Part shown: positions 17,213-25,964 of the stretch, piece by piece
Numbering within the stretch: the first letter of the stretch is position 1
Layout: each line of letters starts with the position of its first letter
Source of the DNA: Streptomyces lincolnensis
Lineage (GTDB): Bacteria; Actinomycetota; Actinomycetes; Streptomycetales; Streptomycetaceae
DNA: 64,000 nucleotides
Reading direction: 5' to 3'
Assembly: GCF_021173675.1 (NCBI RefSeq)
Contig: NZ_JAIHON010000002.1
Span: forward strand, 186,001 to 250,000
Program-made: the position numbers and the translations under genes
The notes under the pieces: generated by a model
What the model was told of the DNA's origin: nothing
The model's database searches: none
The model's input: only the letters and a program-made list of their open reading frames with translations

Positions 17213-18247
17213 TCACGGACGCGAGCGTTCCCCGGGCGCCGAAGCGGTCGATCCGCGTACCACCAGCTCAGGCATGAACACGAACTCGCTGTGGGGCGCG
17301 GGAGTCCCGCCGATCTCCTCAAGGAGCGTACGCACCGCCGCCTGCCCCATGGCCGGGACGGGCTTGCGGACGGTCGTCAGCGGGGGATCGGTGAACGCGA
17401 TCAGGGGGGAGTCGTCGAAGCCGACGACCGAGATGTCCCGGGGCACGTCGAGGCCGCGCTGCCGGGCCGCGCGTATCGCGCCGAGCGCCATCATGTCGCT
17501 GGCGCACACCACGGCCGTGCAGGAGCGGTCCATGAGGGCGGTGGCGGCGGCCTGGCCGCCCTCCAGGGTGTACAGGGAGTGCTGGACGAACTCCGACTCG
17601 ACGGCGCCCGCCGCCAGCCCCAGCTGGTCCTGCATGGTGCGGACGAACCCCTCGATCTTGCGCTGCACGGGCACGAACCGCTTGGGGCCCAGGGCCAGCC
17701 CGATCCGGGTGTGGCCCAGTGACACCAGGTGCGTGACCGCCAGCGTCATCGCCGCCCGGTCGTCGGGGGAGATGAACGGCGCCTGCACCTTGGGCGAGAA
17801 ACCGTCCACGAGCACGAACGGCACGCCCTGGGCGCGCAGTTGGTCGTAGCGCTGCATGTCGGCGGAGGTGTCCGCGTGCAGTCCGGAGACGAAGATGATG
17901 CCGGCCACGCCCCGGTCGACGAGCATCTCGGTCAGCTCGTCCTCGGTGGAGCCGCCGGGGGTCTGGGTGGCCAGCACGGGGGTGTAGCCCTGCCGGGTCA
18001 GCGCCTGGCCGATGACCTGGGCCAGGGCCGGGAATATGGGGTTCTCCAGCTCCGGGGTGATCAGACCCACCAGGCCCTCGCTGCGCTGCCGCAGCCGGAC
18101 CGGGCGCTCGTATCCCAGGACGTCGAGGGCGGCCAGCACGGACTGGCGGGTGGTGGCGGCGACGCCCGGCTTCCCGTTGAGGACCCGGCTGACGGTCGCT
18201 TCGCTCACCCCCGCCTGCGCAGCGATGTCGGCAAGCCGTGTGGTCAC
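17213..18247 (-). CDS. malR: LacI-family maltose regulator MalR
   Basis: A 344-residue LacI/GalR repressor. Residues 1-50 hold the helix-turn-helix and hinge (VTTRLADIAAQAGVSEATVSRVLNGKPGVAA), and the remainder is the periplasmic-binding-protein-like sugar domain (GLITPELENPIFPALAQVIGQ, FVLVDGFSPKVQAPFISPDD, VCASDMMALGAIRAARQRGL). The start at GTG 18247 gives the length of S. coelicolor MalR; the open frame extends 31 codons upstream without family similarity. In Streptomyces, MalR represses malEFG and extracellular amylase genes, with relief by maltose or maltodextrin. It is divergent from malE, and candidate CTTGCA-type sites lie between them. Confidence 0.95.
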   Translation of the reverse strand: MTTRLADIAAQAGVSEATVSRVLNGKPGVAATTRQSVLAALDVLGYERPVRLRQRSEGLVGLITPELENPIFPALAQVIGQALTRQGYTPVLATQTPGGSTEDELTEMLVDRGVAGIIFVSGLHADTSADMQRYDQLRAQGVPFVLVDGFSPKVQAPFISPDDRAAMTLAVTHLVSLGHTRIGLALGPKRFVPVQRKIEGFVRTMQDQLGLAAGAVESEFVQHSLYTLEGGQAAATALMDRSCTAVVCASDMMALGAIRAARQRGLDVPRDISVVGFDDSPLIAFTDPPLTTVRKPVPAMGQAAVRTLLEEIGGTPAPHSEFVFMPELVVRGSTASAPGERSRP

Positions 18248-18699
18248 AGGCAGCGACTGTACCGGGCGCCCCTCGCCTTGCCCACCGATCGGACGCCGGG
18301 GCCGGGCGGTTGAACGGCCCGCAGGGGGTTGCTGCCTCATGGCGGTCCCTCATGATTCGTCGTGATTCGTCGTCGGCGTCCGGTCCGCAACGGGATGGTC
18401 CCGCGCGGGAAGGGCGGACGGCAAGAGCTTGCAGAGTCTTGCACAAACGTCCGGGTGCCCGTCGGACCGGCGGGAAGCCCGGTTACATGCTGGTCTGGAG
18501 GAGGTCACGGCGGCGTAACTCTCGCAGCGCCTTGCAATTTTTTGCTGCAAGGCCTTTCGCGTCCGCTTACATCGCTGTTACGTTCGGCGACGCCCGGCGG
18601 CCGCAATGGCGCAGTCGGCAGGCGGGAGCGGCAGACGGGGCCGGGTCCTGCCAGGGCCCTGTGGGCCCACCCACGGGCTTTCACCCTCAAGGAGAACTC
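18248..18699. promoter_or_regulatory. malR-malE divergent control region with CTTGCA-type MalR sites
   Basis: A 452-bp region. Site 1 at 18421-18443 combines the inverted pair GCAAG-AG-CTTGC with a direct repeat CTTGCAG-n3-CTTGCAC. Site 2 at 18531-18551 is the inverted repeat CTTGCA-n9-TGCAAG. Site 2 includes TTGCTG (18542-18547), which doubles as a -35 candidate for malE with TTACAT-like sequence about 19 bases on. CTTGCA repeats are the known hallmark of Streptomyces amylase/mal promoters controlled by MalR (Reg1). The remaining approximately 130 bases before malE form its leader, ending in AAGGAG. No ORF with support is seen. Confidence 0.75.
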
Positions 18700-19968
18700 A
18701 TGCGGCGTGGCATAGCGGCCACCGCGCTGGTGGCGTCCCTCGCCCTCGCGGCGACGGCCTGCGGCTCAAGCGACAGCGGCGACTCGGCCGACGGTCCGGT
18801 CACCCTCACCTGGTGGGACACCTCCAACGCCACGAACGAGGCGCCCACGTACCAGGCGCTGATCAAGGAGTTCGAGGCGGCCAACAAGGACGTCAAGGTC
18901 AAGTACGTCAACGTCCCCTTCGACCAGGCGCAGAACAAGTTCGACACCGCCGCCGGTTCCAAGGGCGCCCCGGACATCCTGCGCTCCGAGGTCGGCTGGA
19001 CCCCCGCCTTCGCCAAGAAGGGCTTCTTCCTGCCGCTGGACGGCACCGAGGCCCTCGCCGACCAGAGCAAGTTCCAGCCCAACCTGATCGAGCAGGCCAA
19101 GTACGAGGGCAAGACCTACGGCGTCCCGTTCACCACGGACACCCTCGCCTTCGTCTACAACAAGGCCCTCTTCCAGAAGGCCGGCGTCGAGGCCCCCAAG
19201 ACCTGGGACGACCTGAGGAAGGCCGCCGCCACGGTCAAGGACAAGACCGGCGTCGACGGCTACTGGGGCTCCACCCAGGCCTACTACGCGCAGGCCTTCC
19301 TCTACGGCGAGGGCACCGACACCGTCGACGCCGAGGCCAAGAAGGTCACCGTCGACTCCGCCGCCGCCAAGAAGGGCTACGGCACCTGGCTGAGCCTGTT
19401 CTCCGGCAAGGGCCTGCACAAGGCCGACACCACCGCCGACGCCTACGCCCACATCCAGGAGGCGTTCGTCAGCGGCAAGGTCGCCTCGATCATCCAGGGC
19501 CCGTGGGAGATCACCAACTTCTACAAGGGCACCGCCTTCAAGGACCGGAACAACCTCGGCATCGCCACCGTCCCGGCCGGCTCCACCGGCAAGGCGGGCG
19601 CCCCGACCGGCGGCCACAACCTCTCGGTCTACGCCGGCTCGGACTCCGCCCACCAGAAGGCGGCCCTGAAGTTCGTGAACTTCATGACCTCCGCGAAGTC
19701 CCAGACGCAGATCGCCCTGAAGAACTCCACGCTGCCGACCCGCGACGACGCCTACACCGCCGAGGTCAAGGCCGACCCGGGCATCGCCGGCTTCCAGACC
19801 GTCCTGCCCGCCGCCCAGCCGCGGCCCGCGCTGCCCGAGTACAGCTCCCTGTGGGGTCCGCTGGACTCCGAGCTGCCGCAGATCGCCGGCGGCAAGGAGT
19901 CCCTGGACGAGGGGCTCGGCAAGGCGAAGACCGCGATCGCCAAGCTGGTCCCGGACTTCAGCAAGTAA
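18700..19968 (+). CDS. malE: maltose/maltodextrin-binding lipoprotein MalE
   Basis: A 422-residue ABC solute-binding protein anchored to the membrane outer face. A lipoprotein signal ends in LAATAC with Cys21 as the lipidated residue, followed by an Asp/Ser/Gly linker and a type I extracellular-sugar-binding fold (VTLTWWDTSNATNEAPTY, APDILRSEVGWTPAFAKKG, YGVPFTTDTLAFVYNKALF, ASIIQGPWEITNFY). ATG 18700 follows AAGGAG at ideal spacing. It is the first gene of malE-malF-malG-aglA, divergent from malR and under probable MalR control. A stable hairpin after it should raise malE transcript relative to the permease genes. Confidence 0.96.
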   Translation: MRRGIAATALVASLALAATACGSSDSGDSADGPVTLTWWDTSNATNEAPTYQALIKEFEAANKDVKVKYVNVPFDQAQNKFDTAAGSKGAPDILRSEVGWTPAFAKKGFFLPLDGTEALADQSKFQPNLIEQAKYEGKTYGVPFTTDTLAFVYNKALFQKAGVEAPKTWDDLRKAAATVKDKTGVDGYWGSTQAYYAQAFLYGEGTDTVDAEAKKVTVDSAAAKKGYGTWLSLFSGKGLHKADTTADAYAHIQEAFVSGKVASIIQGPWEITNFYKGTAFKDRNNLGIATVPAGSTGKAGAPTGGHNLSVYAGSDSAHQKAALKFVNFMTSAKSQTQIALKNSTLPTRDDAYTAEVKADPGIAGFQTVLPAAQPRPALPEYSSLWGPLDSELPQIAGGKESLDEGLGKAKTAIAKLVPDFSK

Positions 19969-19978
19969 GCCCCGCGTG

Positions 19979-20025
19979 GGCCGTCGGATCCGCCAGAACG
20001 CCAGAGGGGGACGGATCCGACGGCC
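19979..20025. terminator. malE-malF intercistronic hairpin (attenuator / mRNA stabiliser)
   Basis: GGCCGTCGGATCCG (19979-19992) pairs perfectly with CGGATCCGACGGCC (20012-20025) across a 19-base loop, 11 bases after the malE stop and 55 bases before malF. No T-run follows. The position and strength suggest partial termination or 3'-end protection that makes binding-protein mRNA more abundant than permease mRNA, a common arrangement in ABC operons. Confidence 0.75.
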
Positions 20026-20079
20026 ACCGGCCTGTGCCCGGACCGTGTAGGCCCAAGATCTTCCAGAAGGTGTCGAACC

Positions 20080-21084
20080 ATGACAGTCGCCATCGACCGC
20101 GCGACCGGCAGGCGCCGCGGTGACCGCGCGCCGAAGCCCGGGCCGGTCCAACGCCTGAGGCGGGGCTACCAGAAGCACTGGTACGCCTACGCGATGATCG
20201 CCCCGGTGGTGATCGTCCTCGGCGTCCTCGTGCTCTACCCCCTGGTGTACGGCTTCTACCTCACCCTCACCGACGCCAACAGCCTCAACTCGGCGCGCAC
20301 GATCGGCGTCAACCACATCGACGCCACCTACAAGTTCATCGGCTTCGACAACTACGCCGACATCCTGTGGGGCGACACCGCGTACGACCGCTTCTGGTCG
20401 CACTTCATCTGGACGATCGTGTGGACCGCGCTCTGCGTCACCCTGCACTACACGATCGGTCTGGGCCTCGCGCTCCTGCTCAACCAGAAGCTGCGCGGGC
20501 GCACCCTCTACCGGATGGTGCTGATCCTGCCCTGGGCCGTGCCGACCTTCGTCACCGTCTTCGGCTGGCGCTTCATGCTCGCCGACGGCGGCATCATCAA
20601 CTCCTTCCTGGAGACCCTCCACCTGCCGACACCGCTGTGGCTGGAGGACACCTTCTGGCAGCGGTTCGCCGCGATCATGGTCAACACCTGGTGCGGGGTG
20701 CCCTTCATGATGCTGTCGCTGCTCGGCGGCCTCCAGTCCATCGACGCCTCGCTGTACGAGGCCGCCGAGATGGACGGCGCGACCGCCTGGCAGCGCTTCC
20801 GCCACGTCACCCTGCCCGGCCTCAGGAGCGTCAGCTCCACCGTCGTACTCCTCGGCGTGATCTGGACCTTCAACCAGTTCGCCATCATCTTCCTGCTGTT
20901 CGGCAACACCGCGCCCGACGCGCAGATCCTCGTGACCTGGGCGTGGTACCTCGGCTTCGGACAACAGCCGCGCGACTTCGCGCAGTCGGCGGCCTACGGC
21001 ATCCTGCTGCTGGCCATCCTGATCGTCTTCACCTCCTTCTACCGCCGCTGGCTGAACCGCAACGACCAGCAGCTCGCGATCTGA
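20080..21084 (+). CDS. malF: maltose/maltodextrin ABC permease MalF
   Basis: A 334-residue inner-membrane permease subunit with six predicted helices. The cytoplasmic EAA loop that contacts the ATPase is EAAEMDGATAWQRFRHVTLPG (about 227-247). The N-terminal 25 residues are basic. It forms the channel with MalG and receives sugar from MalE. The start is ATG 20080 (MTVAIDRATG) behind AGAAGGTG. The gap to malG is 13 bases, so the two are tightly coupled. No ATPase gene follows; Streptomyces mal systems use the shared ATPase MsiK encoded elsewhere. Confidence 0.96.
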   Translation: MTVAIDRATGRRRGDRAPKPGPVQRLRRGYQKHWYAYAMIAPVVIVLGVLVLYPLVYGFYLTLTDANSLNSARTIGVNHIDATYKFIGFDNYADILWGDTAYDRFWSHFIWTIVWTALCVTLHYTIGLGLALLLNQKLRGRTLYRMVLILPWAVPTFVTVFGWRFMLADGGIINSFLETLHLPTPLWLEDTFWQRFAAIMVNTWCGVPFMMLSLLGGLQSIDASLYEAAEMDGATAWQRFRHVTLPGLRSVSSTVVLLGVIWTFNQFAIIFLLFGNTAPDAQILVTWAWYLGFGQQPRDFAQSAAYGILLLAILIVFTSFYRRWLNRNDQQLAI

Positions 21085-21097
21085 GGCAGGAGTCCCC

Positions 21098-22009
21098 ATG
21101 AGTACGACCACAGTCGAGACCTCCGCCGCGAAGACCGCGCGGACCTCCTCGGCCGGCACCTCCGGCGGGAGCCGGCGCCGCGGCGAGATCGGCCCCGGCG
21201 CCCGCCTCGCCTCCCACGGCATCCTGATCGTCGCGAGCCTGGCCGCGCTGTTCCCGATCGTCTGGCTGGTCTATCTGTCCCTCGGCCCGGACAAGGACGA
21301 CTACCTCCACCCCGGCGGCATCTGGGGCAAGATGACGTTCGACAACTACACGTTCGTCCTTCAGAACACGAAGTTCTTCGACTGGCTCCAGACCACGCTG
21401 ATCGTCGTGCTCGGCACCACCCTCATCGGCGTGGTCATCTCCGCCACCACCGGCTACGCGGTCTCGCGGATGCGCTTCCCGGGCTACCGGAAGTTCATGT
21501 GGGTGCTACTGGTCACCCAGATGTTCCCGGTGGCCGTACTCATGGTGCCGATGTACCAGATCCTGTCGGACCTCCAGCTCATCGACACGTACCTTGGCCT
21601 CATCCTGGTGTACTGCACGACCACCATCCCGTACTGCGCGTGGCTGATGAAGGGCTATTTCGACACCATCCCGTTCGAGATCGACGAGGCGGGACGCGTC
21701 GACGGGCTGACCCCCTTCGGCACGTTCGCCCGCCTCATCCTGCCGCTGGCCCGGCCTGGCCTGGCGGTGGCCGCCTTCTACAGCTTCCTCACCGCCTTCG
21801 GCGAGGTCGCGTTCGCGTCCACGTTCATGCTGTCCGACACGAAGTACACCTTCGCGGTCGGCCTGCAGACCTTCGTCAGCGAGCACGACGCACAGCGCAA
21901 CCTGATGGCGGCGACGGCCGTGCTGATCGCGATACCGGCCGCCGCGTTCTTCTACTTCGTGCAGAAGAACCTGGTGACCGGGCTGACCGCCGGTGGCACG
22001 AAGGGGTAG
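21098..22009 (+). CDS. malG: maltose/maltodextrin ABC permease MalG
   Basis: A 303-residue permease subunit with six predicted helices, partner of MalF. The EAA-type loop reads EIDEAGRVDGLTPFGTFARL (about 192-211), the site that docks the ATPase. A Ser/Thr/Arg-rich 30-residue N-terminus precedes the first helix (ILIVASLAALFPIVWLVYLS). ATG 21098 follows GGCAGGAG, 13 bases after malF. The alpha-glucosidase gene lies 138 bases downstream on the same strand, probably in the same transcript. Function in maltose or maltodextrin uptake rests on the locus: malR, malE and alpha-glucanase neighbours. Confidence 0.96.
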   Translation: MSTTTVETSAAKTARTSSAGTSGGSRRRGEIGPGARLASHGILIVASLAALFPIVWLVYLSLGPDKDDYLHPGGIWGKMTFDNYTFVLQNTKFFDWLQTTLIVVLGTTLIGVVISATTGYAVSRMRFPGYRKFMWVLLVTQMFPVAVLMVPMYQILSDLQLIDTYLGLILVYCTTTIPYCAWLMKGYFDTIPFEIDEAGRVDGLTPFGTFARLILPLARPGLAVAAFYSFLTAFGEVAFASTFMLSDTKYTFAVGLQTFVSEHDAQRNLMAATAVLIAIPAAAFFYFVQKNLVTGLTAGGTKG

Positions 22010-22147
22010 GGGGCGAGCAAAAGACCCGAGGTGGTCGCGGTCTCCATCCGACCCCGCTGTGACCGCGGCCGCCTCGTCATCCCCGTCCCCTCCCCATACG
22101 CACACCTGAACCTGAACCTGATGACCCCGTTACGTAGCAAGGACGCC

Positions 22148-23824
22148 ATGAGCCAGCAGCACTACGCCACTGCCCAGGCACCGACCCCCGCCAAAGCCCA
22201 GCGCAGCGACTGGTGGAGGGACGCGGTGATCTACCAGGTCTACCCGCGCAGCTTCGCCGACAGCAACGGCGACGGCATGGGCGACCTGGAGGGCATCCGC
22301 TCCCGACTGCCGTACCTGCGCGACCTGGGCGTGGACGCCGTGTGGCTCAGCCCCTTCTACGCCTCGCCGCAGGCCGACGCCGGCTACGACGTGGCCGACT
22401 ACCGGGCCGTGGACCCCATGTTCGGCAACCTCCTGGACGCCGACGCGCTGATCCGCGACGCCCGCGAGCTGGGCCTGCGGATCATCGTCGACCTGGTGCC
22501 CAACCACTCCTCCGACCAGCACGAGTGGTTCAGGCGGGCGATCGCGGAGGGGCCCGGATCACCGTTGCGGGACCGGTACCACTTCCGTCCCGGCAAGGGC
22601 GAGAACGGTGAACTGCCGCCCAACGACTGGGAGTCGATCTTCGGCGGACCGGCGTGGACGCGGATCACGGAGCCGGACGGCTCGCCGGGGGAGTGGTACC
22701 TCCACCTCTTCGCCCCCGAACAGCCCGACTTCAACTGGGAACACCCGGCCGTCGGCGACGAGTTCCGCTCGATCCTGCGCTTCTGGCTGGACATGGGCGT
22801 GGACGGCTTCCGTATCGACGTGGCCCACGGCCTGGTGAAGGCGGAGGGTCTGCCCGACATCGGGGGCAGCGACCAGGTGAAGCTGCTGGGCAACGATGTC
22901 ATGCCGTTCTTCGACCAGGACGGCGTGCACGAGATCTACCGGCAGTGGCGCACGATCCTCGACGAGTACGCCGGCGAGCGCATCTTCGTCGCCGAGGCCT
23001 GGACGCCGACCGTCGAGCGCACCGCCCACTACGTCCGCTCCGACGAACTGCACCAGGCCTTCAACTTCCAGTACCTGAGCACCGCGTGGGACGCGGCGGA
23101 GCTGCGCGAGGTGATCGACCGCACCCTGGAGGCGATGCGCCCGGTGGGCGCCCCGTCGACCTGGGTGCTGTCGAACCACGACGTCACCCGCCACGCGACC
23201 CGCTTCGCCAACCCGCCCGGCCTCGGCACCCAGATCCGCACGGCGGGCGACCGCGACCTGGGCCTGCGCCGCGCCCGCGCCGCCACGCTGCTGATGCTGG
23301 CGCTGCCGGGATCGGCGTACATCTACCAGGGCGAGGAACTGGGCCTGCCGGACGTCGTCGACCTGCCCGACGAGGTCCGGCAGGACCCGGCCTACTTCCG
23401 GGGCGCCGGGCAGGACGGCTTCCGTGACGGCTGCCGGGTGCCGATCCCGTGGACGCGCACGGGTCCGTCGTACGGCTTCGGCGGCGGGGGCAGCTGGCTG
23501 CCGCAGCCGGAGGGCTGGGGCGAGCTCTCCGTCGAGGCCCAGACCGGTGTGCCCGACTCCACTCTGGAGCTGTACCGCACCGCCCTCACCGTCCGCCGCA
23601 GCCGGCCCGACCTCGGCGCCGGCGACTCGGTGGAGTGGCTCCGCGCTCCGGAGGGTGTTCTCGCCTTCCGCCGCGGCGAGTTCGTGTGCGTCGCCAACAC
23701 GAGCGGCGAGTCGGTGACGACCCCGGCCTACGGCCGTGTGCTCCTCACCAGCGGCGAGATCACCGAGGCGGACGGCGAGACGAAGGTCCCGTCGGACACC
23801 ACGGTGTGGTGGACGACCGCCTGA
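22148..23824 (+). CDS. aglA: GH13 alpha-glucosidase AglA (intracellular)
   Basis: A 558-residue cytosolic GH13 enzyme of the oligo-1,6-glucosidase/alpha-glucosidase subfamily that hydrolyses imported maltose and short maltodextrins to glucose. There is no signal peptide. GH13 regions are [11 protein letters not shown] (region I), [12 protein letters not shown] with nucleophile Asp (about 219-222), IFVAEAW with the acid/base Glu (about 281) and LSNHDVTRH with the third acid (about 343); [22 protein letters not shown] is the subfamily start. ATG 22148 follows AAGGAC. It is the fourth gene of the malEFG operon. A 27-bp tandem duplication spans its stop codon, with a strong terminator beyond. Confidence 0.95.
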   Translation: MSQQHYATAQAPTPAKAQRSDWWRDAVIYQVYPRSFADSNGDGMGDLEGIRSRLPYLRDLGVDAVWLSPFYASPQADAGYDVADYRAVDPMFGNLLDADALIRDARELGLRIIVDLVPNHSSDQHEWFRRAIAEGPGSPLRDRYHFRPGKGENGELPPNDWESIFGGPAWTRITEPDGSPGEWYLHLFAPEQPDFNWEHPAVGDEFRSILRFWLDMGVDGFRIDVAHGLVKAEGLPDIGGSDQVKLLGNDVMPFFDQDGVHEIYRQWRTILDEYAGERIFVAEAWTPTVERTAHYVRSDELHQAFNFQYLSTAWDAAELREVIDRTLEAMRPVGAPSTWVLSNHDVTRHATRFANPPGLGTQIRTAGDRDLGLRRARAATLLMLALPGSAYIYQGEELGLPDVVDLPDEVRQDPAYFRGAGQDGFRDGCRVPIPWTRTGPSYGFGGGGSWLPQPEGWGELSVEAQTGVPDSTLELYRTALTVRRSRPDLGAGDSVEWLRAPEGVLAFRRGEFVCVANTSGESVTTPAYGRVLLTSGEITEADGETKVPSDTTVWWTTA

Positions 23825-23872
23825 CAGGCAGCCGACCGCCTGACGGCCTGACAGGCAGCCGACCGCCTGACG
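23819..23872. repeat. perfect 27-bp tandem duplication across the aglA stop
   Basis: The 27 bases at 23819-23845 are repeated exactly at 23846-23872. The aglA TGA lies in the first copy, so the protein is unaffected. It looks like a recent slippage event and is useful as a strain marker. Confidence 0.9.
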
Positions 23873-23885
23873 GACCGCGCGACTT

Positions 23886-23913
23886 CGGAGGGCCCGCCAC
23901 GGCGGGCCCTCCG
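23886..23913. terminator. bidirectional terminator between aglA and SnoaL-like gene
   Basis: CGGAGGGCCCGCC (23886-23898) pairs perfectly with GGCGGGCCCTCCG (23901-23913) around a 2-base gap, 62 bases beyond the aglA stop. It ends a few bases before the convergent minus-strand gene's stop, so it can serve both. Confidence 0.85.
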
Positions 23914-23918
23914 GGGTG

Positions 23919-24245
23919 TCAGGCGGACCCGTCGGAGAGCACGCCGAGCTGTCGCAACTGCGTGAAGACGTCCACCACGCCCCAGATCTCGGCGATACGG
24001 CCGTCCTCGAAGCGGAAGACGAAGATCTCGTCGTACCTGACGGCCCGGCCGGTCGGCGCGAGGCCGCGGAACTCGCCCCGGTGGGTGCCGGTGACCGTGT
24101 TCCGGGAGACGACCCGGTCGCCCTCCGCGATCACGTCCTCCACCGCGACATGGATGTCCGGGAAGGCGCGCAGAAGTACCTCCCACACCCGCTTGAGCGC
24201 TCGCGCGCCGGTCTCTCCCATCGGCACCGGGGCGTGGAACAGCAC
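23919..24245 (-). CDS. SnoaL-like / ester cyclase-type protein, probably N-terminally truncated
   Basis: About 108 residues from GTG 24245, in the NTF2-like SnoaL fold: [21 protein letters not shown], then [63 protein letters not shown]. Typical members are about 130-140 residues and begin with a helix of some 25 residues before the first visible strand. Here that part would lie in the promoter of the divergent amylase gene and is not encoded in any frame I can see. It may be a shortened functional protein or a remnant cut by the arrival of the amylase gene. Substrate unknown. Confidence 0.65.
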   Translation of the reverse strand: MLFHAPVPMGETGARALKRVWEVLLRAFPDIHVAVEDVIAEGDRVVSRNTVTGTHRGEFRGLAPTGRAVRYDEIFVFRFEDGRIAEIWGVVDVFTQLRQLGVLSDGSA

Positions 24246-24329
24246 GGACGGGTCGGCCCGCCGAGACGTGACAGACCGACGCGCCCGTGAGCGCGGGGTG
24301 GTCGAGAAGGGCACCCCAGGACGCCGTGT

Positions 24330-24392
24330 GAAAGTTCTTGCCGTTGCTTTCAGGGCTCTTGCTGTAAACCTTGCGCCGGCGGTACGTTCACG
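24330..24392 (+). promoter_or_regulatory. alpha-amylase promoter with CTTGC repeats (predicted MalR target)
   Basis: CTTGC occurs at 24337, 24358 and 24370. TTGCTG (24359-24364) and TACGTT (24383-24388), 18 bases apart, are plausible -35 and -10 boxes. The whole block aligns nearly base for base with the pullulanase promoter at 25858-25919. CTTGC/CTTGCAG repeats at Streptomyces amylase promoters are known MalR/Reg1 binding elements. Confidence 0.7.
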
Positions 24393-24438
24393 CCGGCGCC
24401 GGGCAAAGACGCCCGGCCGTCCGGCAAGGAGCCCCCAC

Positions 24439-25824
24439 GTGATATCGAGATGGTCCGCGACCGCCACCTCCGTGGCCACCGCGCTAGCCGCCGCGGCGGC
24501 CGTGCTGGCCCCCGGCACCGCCCACGCCTCCCCGCCCGGCACCAAGGACGTCACCGCCGTCCTCTTCGAGTGGAACTTCGCCTCCGTCGCCAAGGAGTGC
24601 ACCACCACCCTCGGCCCGGCCGGTTACGGCTACGTCCAGGTCTCCCCGCCCGCCGAGCACATCCAGGGCCCGCAGTGGTGGACCTCGTACCAGCCGGTCA
24701 GCTACAAGATCGCCGGCCGGCTCGGTGACCGCTCGGCGTTCCAGAACATGGTCAGCGCCTGTCACGCGGCCGGGGTGAAGGTCGTCGTCGACACCGTCAT
24801 CAACCACATGTCCGCGGGCAGCGGCACCGGCACCGGCGGTTCGTCGTACTCCAAGTACACCTACCCGGGCCTGTACTCGTCCCCCGACTTCGACGACTGC
24901 ACCGGCCAGATCACCAACTACCAGGACCGCTGGAACGTCCAGCACTGCGAACTCGTCGGCCTCGCCGACCTGGACACGGGCGAGTCCTACGTCCGCGGCG
25001 CGATCGCCGGCTACCTGAACGACCTGCTTTCCCTCGGCGTCGACGGCTTCCGCGTCGACGCGGCCAAGCACATCGACACCGCCGACCTGGCGAACATCAA
25101 GTCCCGGCTGAGCAACCCGTCGGCGTACTGGAAGCAGGAGGTCATCCACGGCAGCGGCGAGGCCGTCCAGCCCACCGAGTACACGGGCAACGGTGACGTC
25201 CAGGAGTTCCGCTACGCCTACGACCTCAAGCGGGTCTTCAACAGCGAGAACCTCGCCTACCTGAAGAACTACGGCGAGGGCTGGGGCTACCTGAGCAACT
25301 CGGTCGCGGGAGTCTTCGTCGACAACCACGACACCGAGCGCAACGGCTCCACCCTGAGCTACAAGGACGGCGCCAACTACACCCTCGCCAACGTCTTCAT
25401 GCTGGCCTGGCCCTACGGCGCCCCGGACATCAACTCCGGCTACGAGTTCTCCGACACGGACGCCGGACCCCCGGGCGGCGGCTCGGTGACCGCCTGTTGG
25501 CAGGACGGCTGGAAGTGCCAGCACAACTGGCCGGAGATCAGGTCCATGGTCGCCTTCCGCAACGCCACCCGCGGCGAGGCGGTCACCGACTGGTGGGACA
25601 ACGGGGGAGACGCCATCGCCTTCGGCCGGGGCGCCAAGGGCTTCGTGGCCATCAACCACGAGTCGGGCTCGCTGAGCCGCACGTACCAGACCTCGCTGCC
25701 CGCCGGGACGTACTGCAACGTGCAGAACAACACGAGCGTGACGGTCGACTCCGGCGGCCGGTTCACGGCGACGCTGGGCGCCAACACGGCCCTCGCGATC
25801 CGCGCCGGGAAGGCGAGTTGCTGA
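24439..25824 (+). CDS. aml: secreted alpha-amylase (GH13)
   Basis: A 461-residue secreted endo-amylase that cleaves alpha-1,4 bonds of starch outside the cell. GTG 24439 follows GGCAAGGAG, and residues 1-33 are a signal peptide ending near [11 protein letters not shown]13 regions are [10 protein letters not shown] (I), [12 protein letters not shown] with the nucleophile (about 203), EVIHGSGE with the acid/base Glu (about 234) and VDNHDTER (IV, about 296). The protein ends after the C domain ([14 protein letters not shown]). The CBM20 starch-binding domain usual in Streptomyces amylases of about 560 residues is absent. The promoter and first codons (GTGATATCGAGA) are shared with the downstream pullulanase gene. 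Products feed MalEFG. Confidence 0.94.
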   Translation: MISRWSATATSVATALAAAAAVLAPGTAHASPPGTKDVTAVLFEWNFASVAKECTTTLGPAGYGYVQVSPPAEHIQGPQWWTSYQPVSYKIAGRLGDRSAFQNMVSACHAAGVKVVVDTVINHMSAGSGTGTGGSSYSKYTYPGLYSSPDFDDCTGQITNYQDRWNVQHCELVGLADLDTGESYVRGAIAGYLNDLLSLGVDGFRVDAAKHIDTADLANIKSRLSNPSAYWKQEVIHGSGEAVQPTEYTGNGDVQEFRYAYDLKRVFNSENLAYLKNYGEGWGYLSNSVAGVFVDNHDTERNGSTLSYKDGANYTLANVFMLAWPYGAPDINSGYEFSDTDAGPPGGGSVTACWQDGWKCQHNWPEIRSMVAFRNATRGEAVTDWWDNGGDAIAFGRGAKGFVAINHESGSLSRTYQTSLPAGTYCNVQNNTSVTVDSGGRFTATLGANTALAIRAGKASC

Positions 25825-25857
25825 GCCCCGGACGAGCGAGGGCCAACTCCCGCCGCT

Positions 25858-25919
25858 GAAAGTTCTTTCCGTTACTTTCAGGACTCTTGCTGTAAGCCTT
25901 TCGGCGGCGATACGGTCAC
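25858..25919 (+). promoter_or_regulatory. pullulanase promoter, near-copy of the amylase promoter
   Basis: About 85% identical to 24330-24392. It keeps CTTGCTG at 25886-25892, with TTGCTG as -35 and TACGGT (25911-25916) as -10, spaced 18. The other CTTGC elements are changed to CTTTC at three positions, so regulator affinity may be weaker than at the amylase gene. It lies 34 bases after the amylase stop. Confidence 0.7.
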
Positions 25920-25964
25920 GCGGGGTCGGACCCACAGAGCCGTACGCGCAAGGAGTCCACTGCT

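Noticed and set aside
18766..21222. An 818-codon minus-strand frame across malE and malF
   Set aside because: Same artefact. It spans two well-defined plus-strand genes and an intercistronic hairpin and has no recognisable domain.
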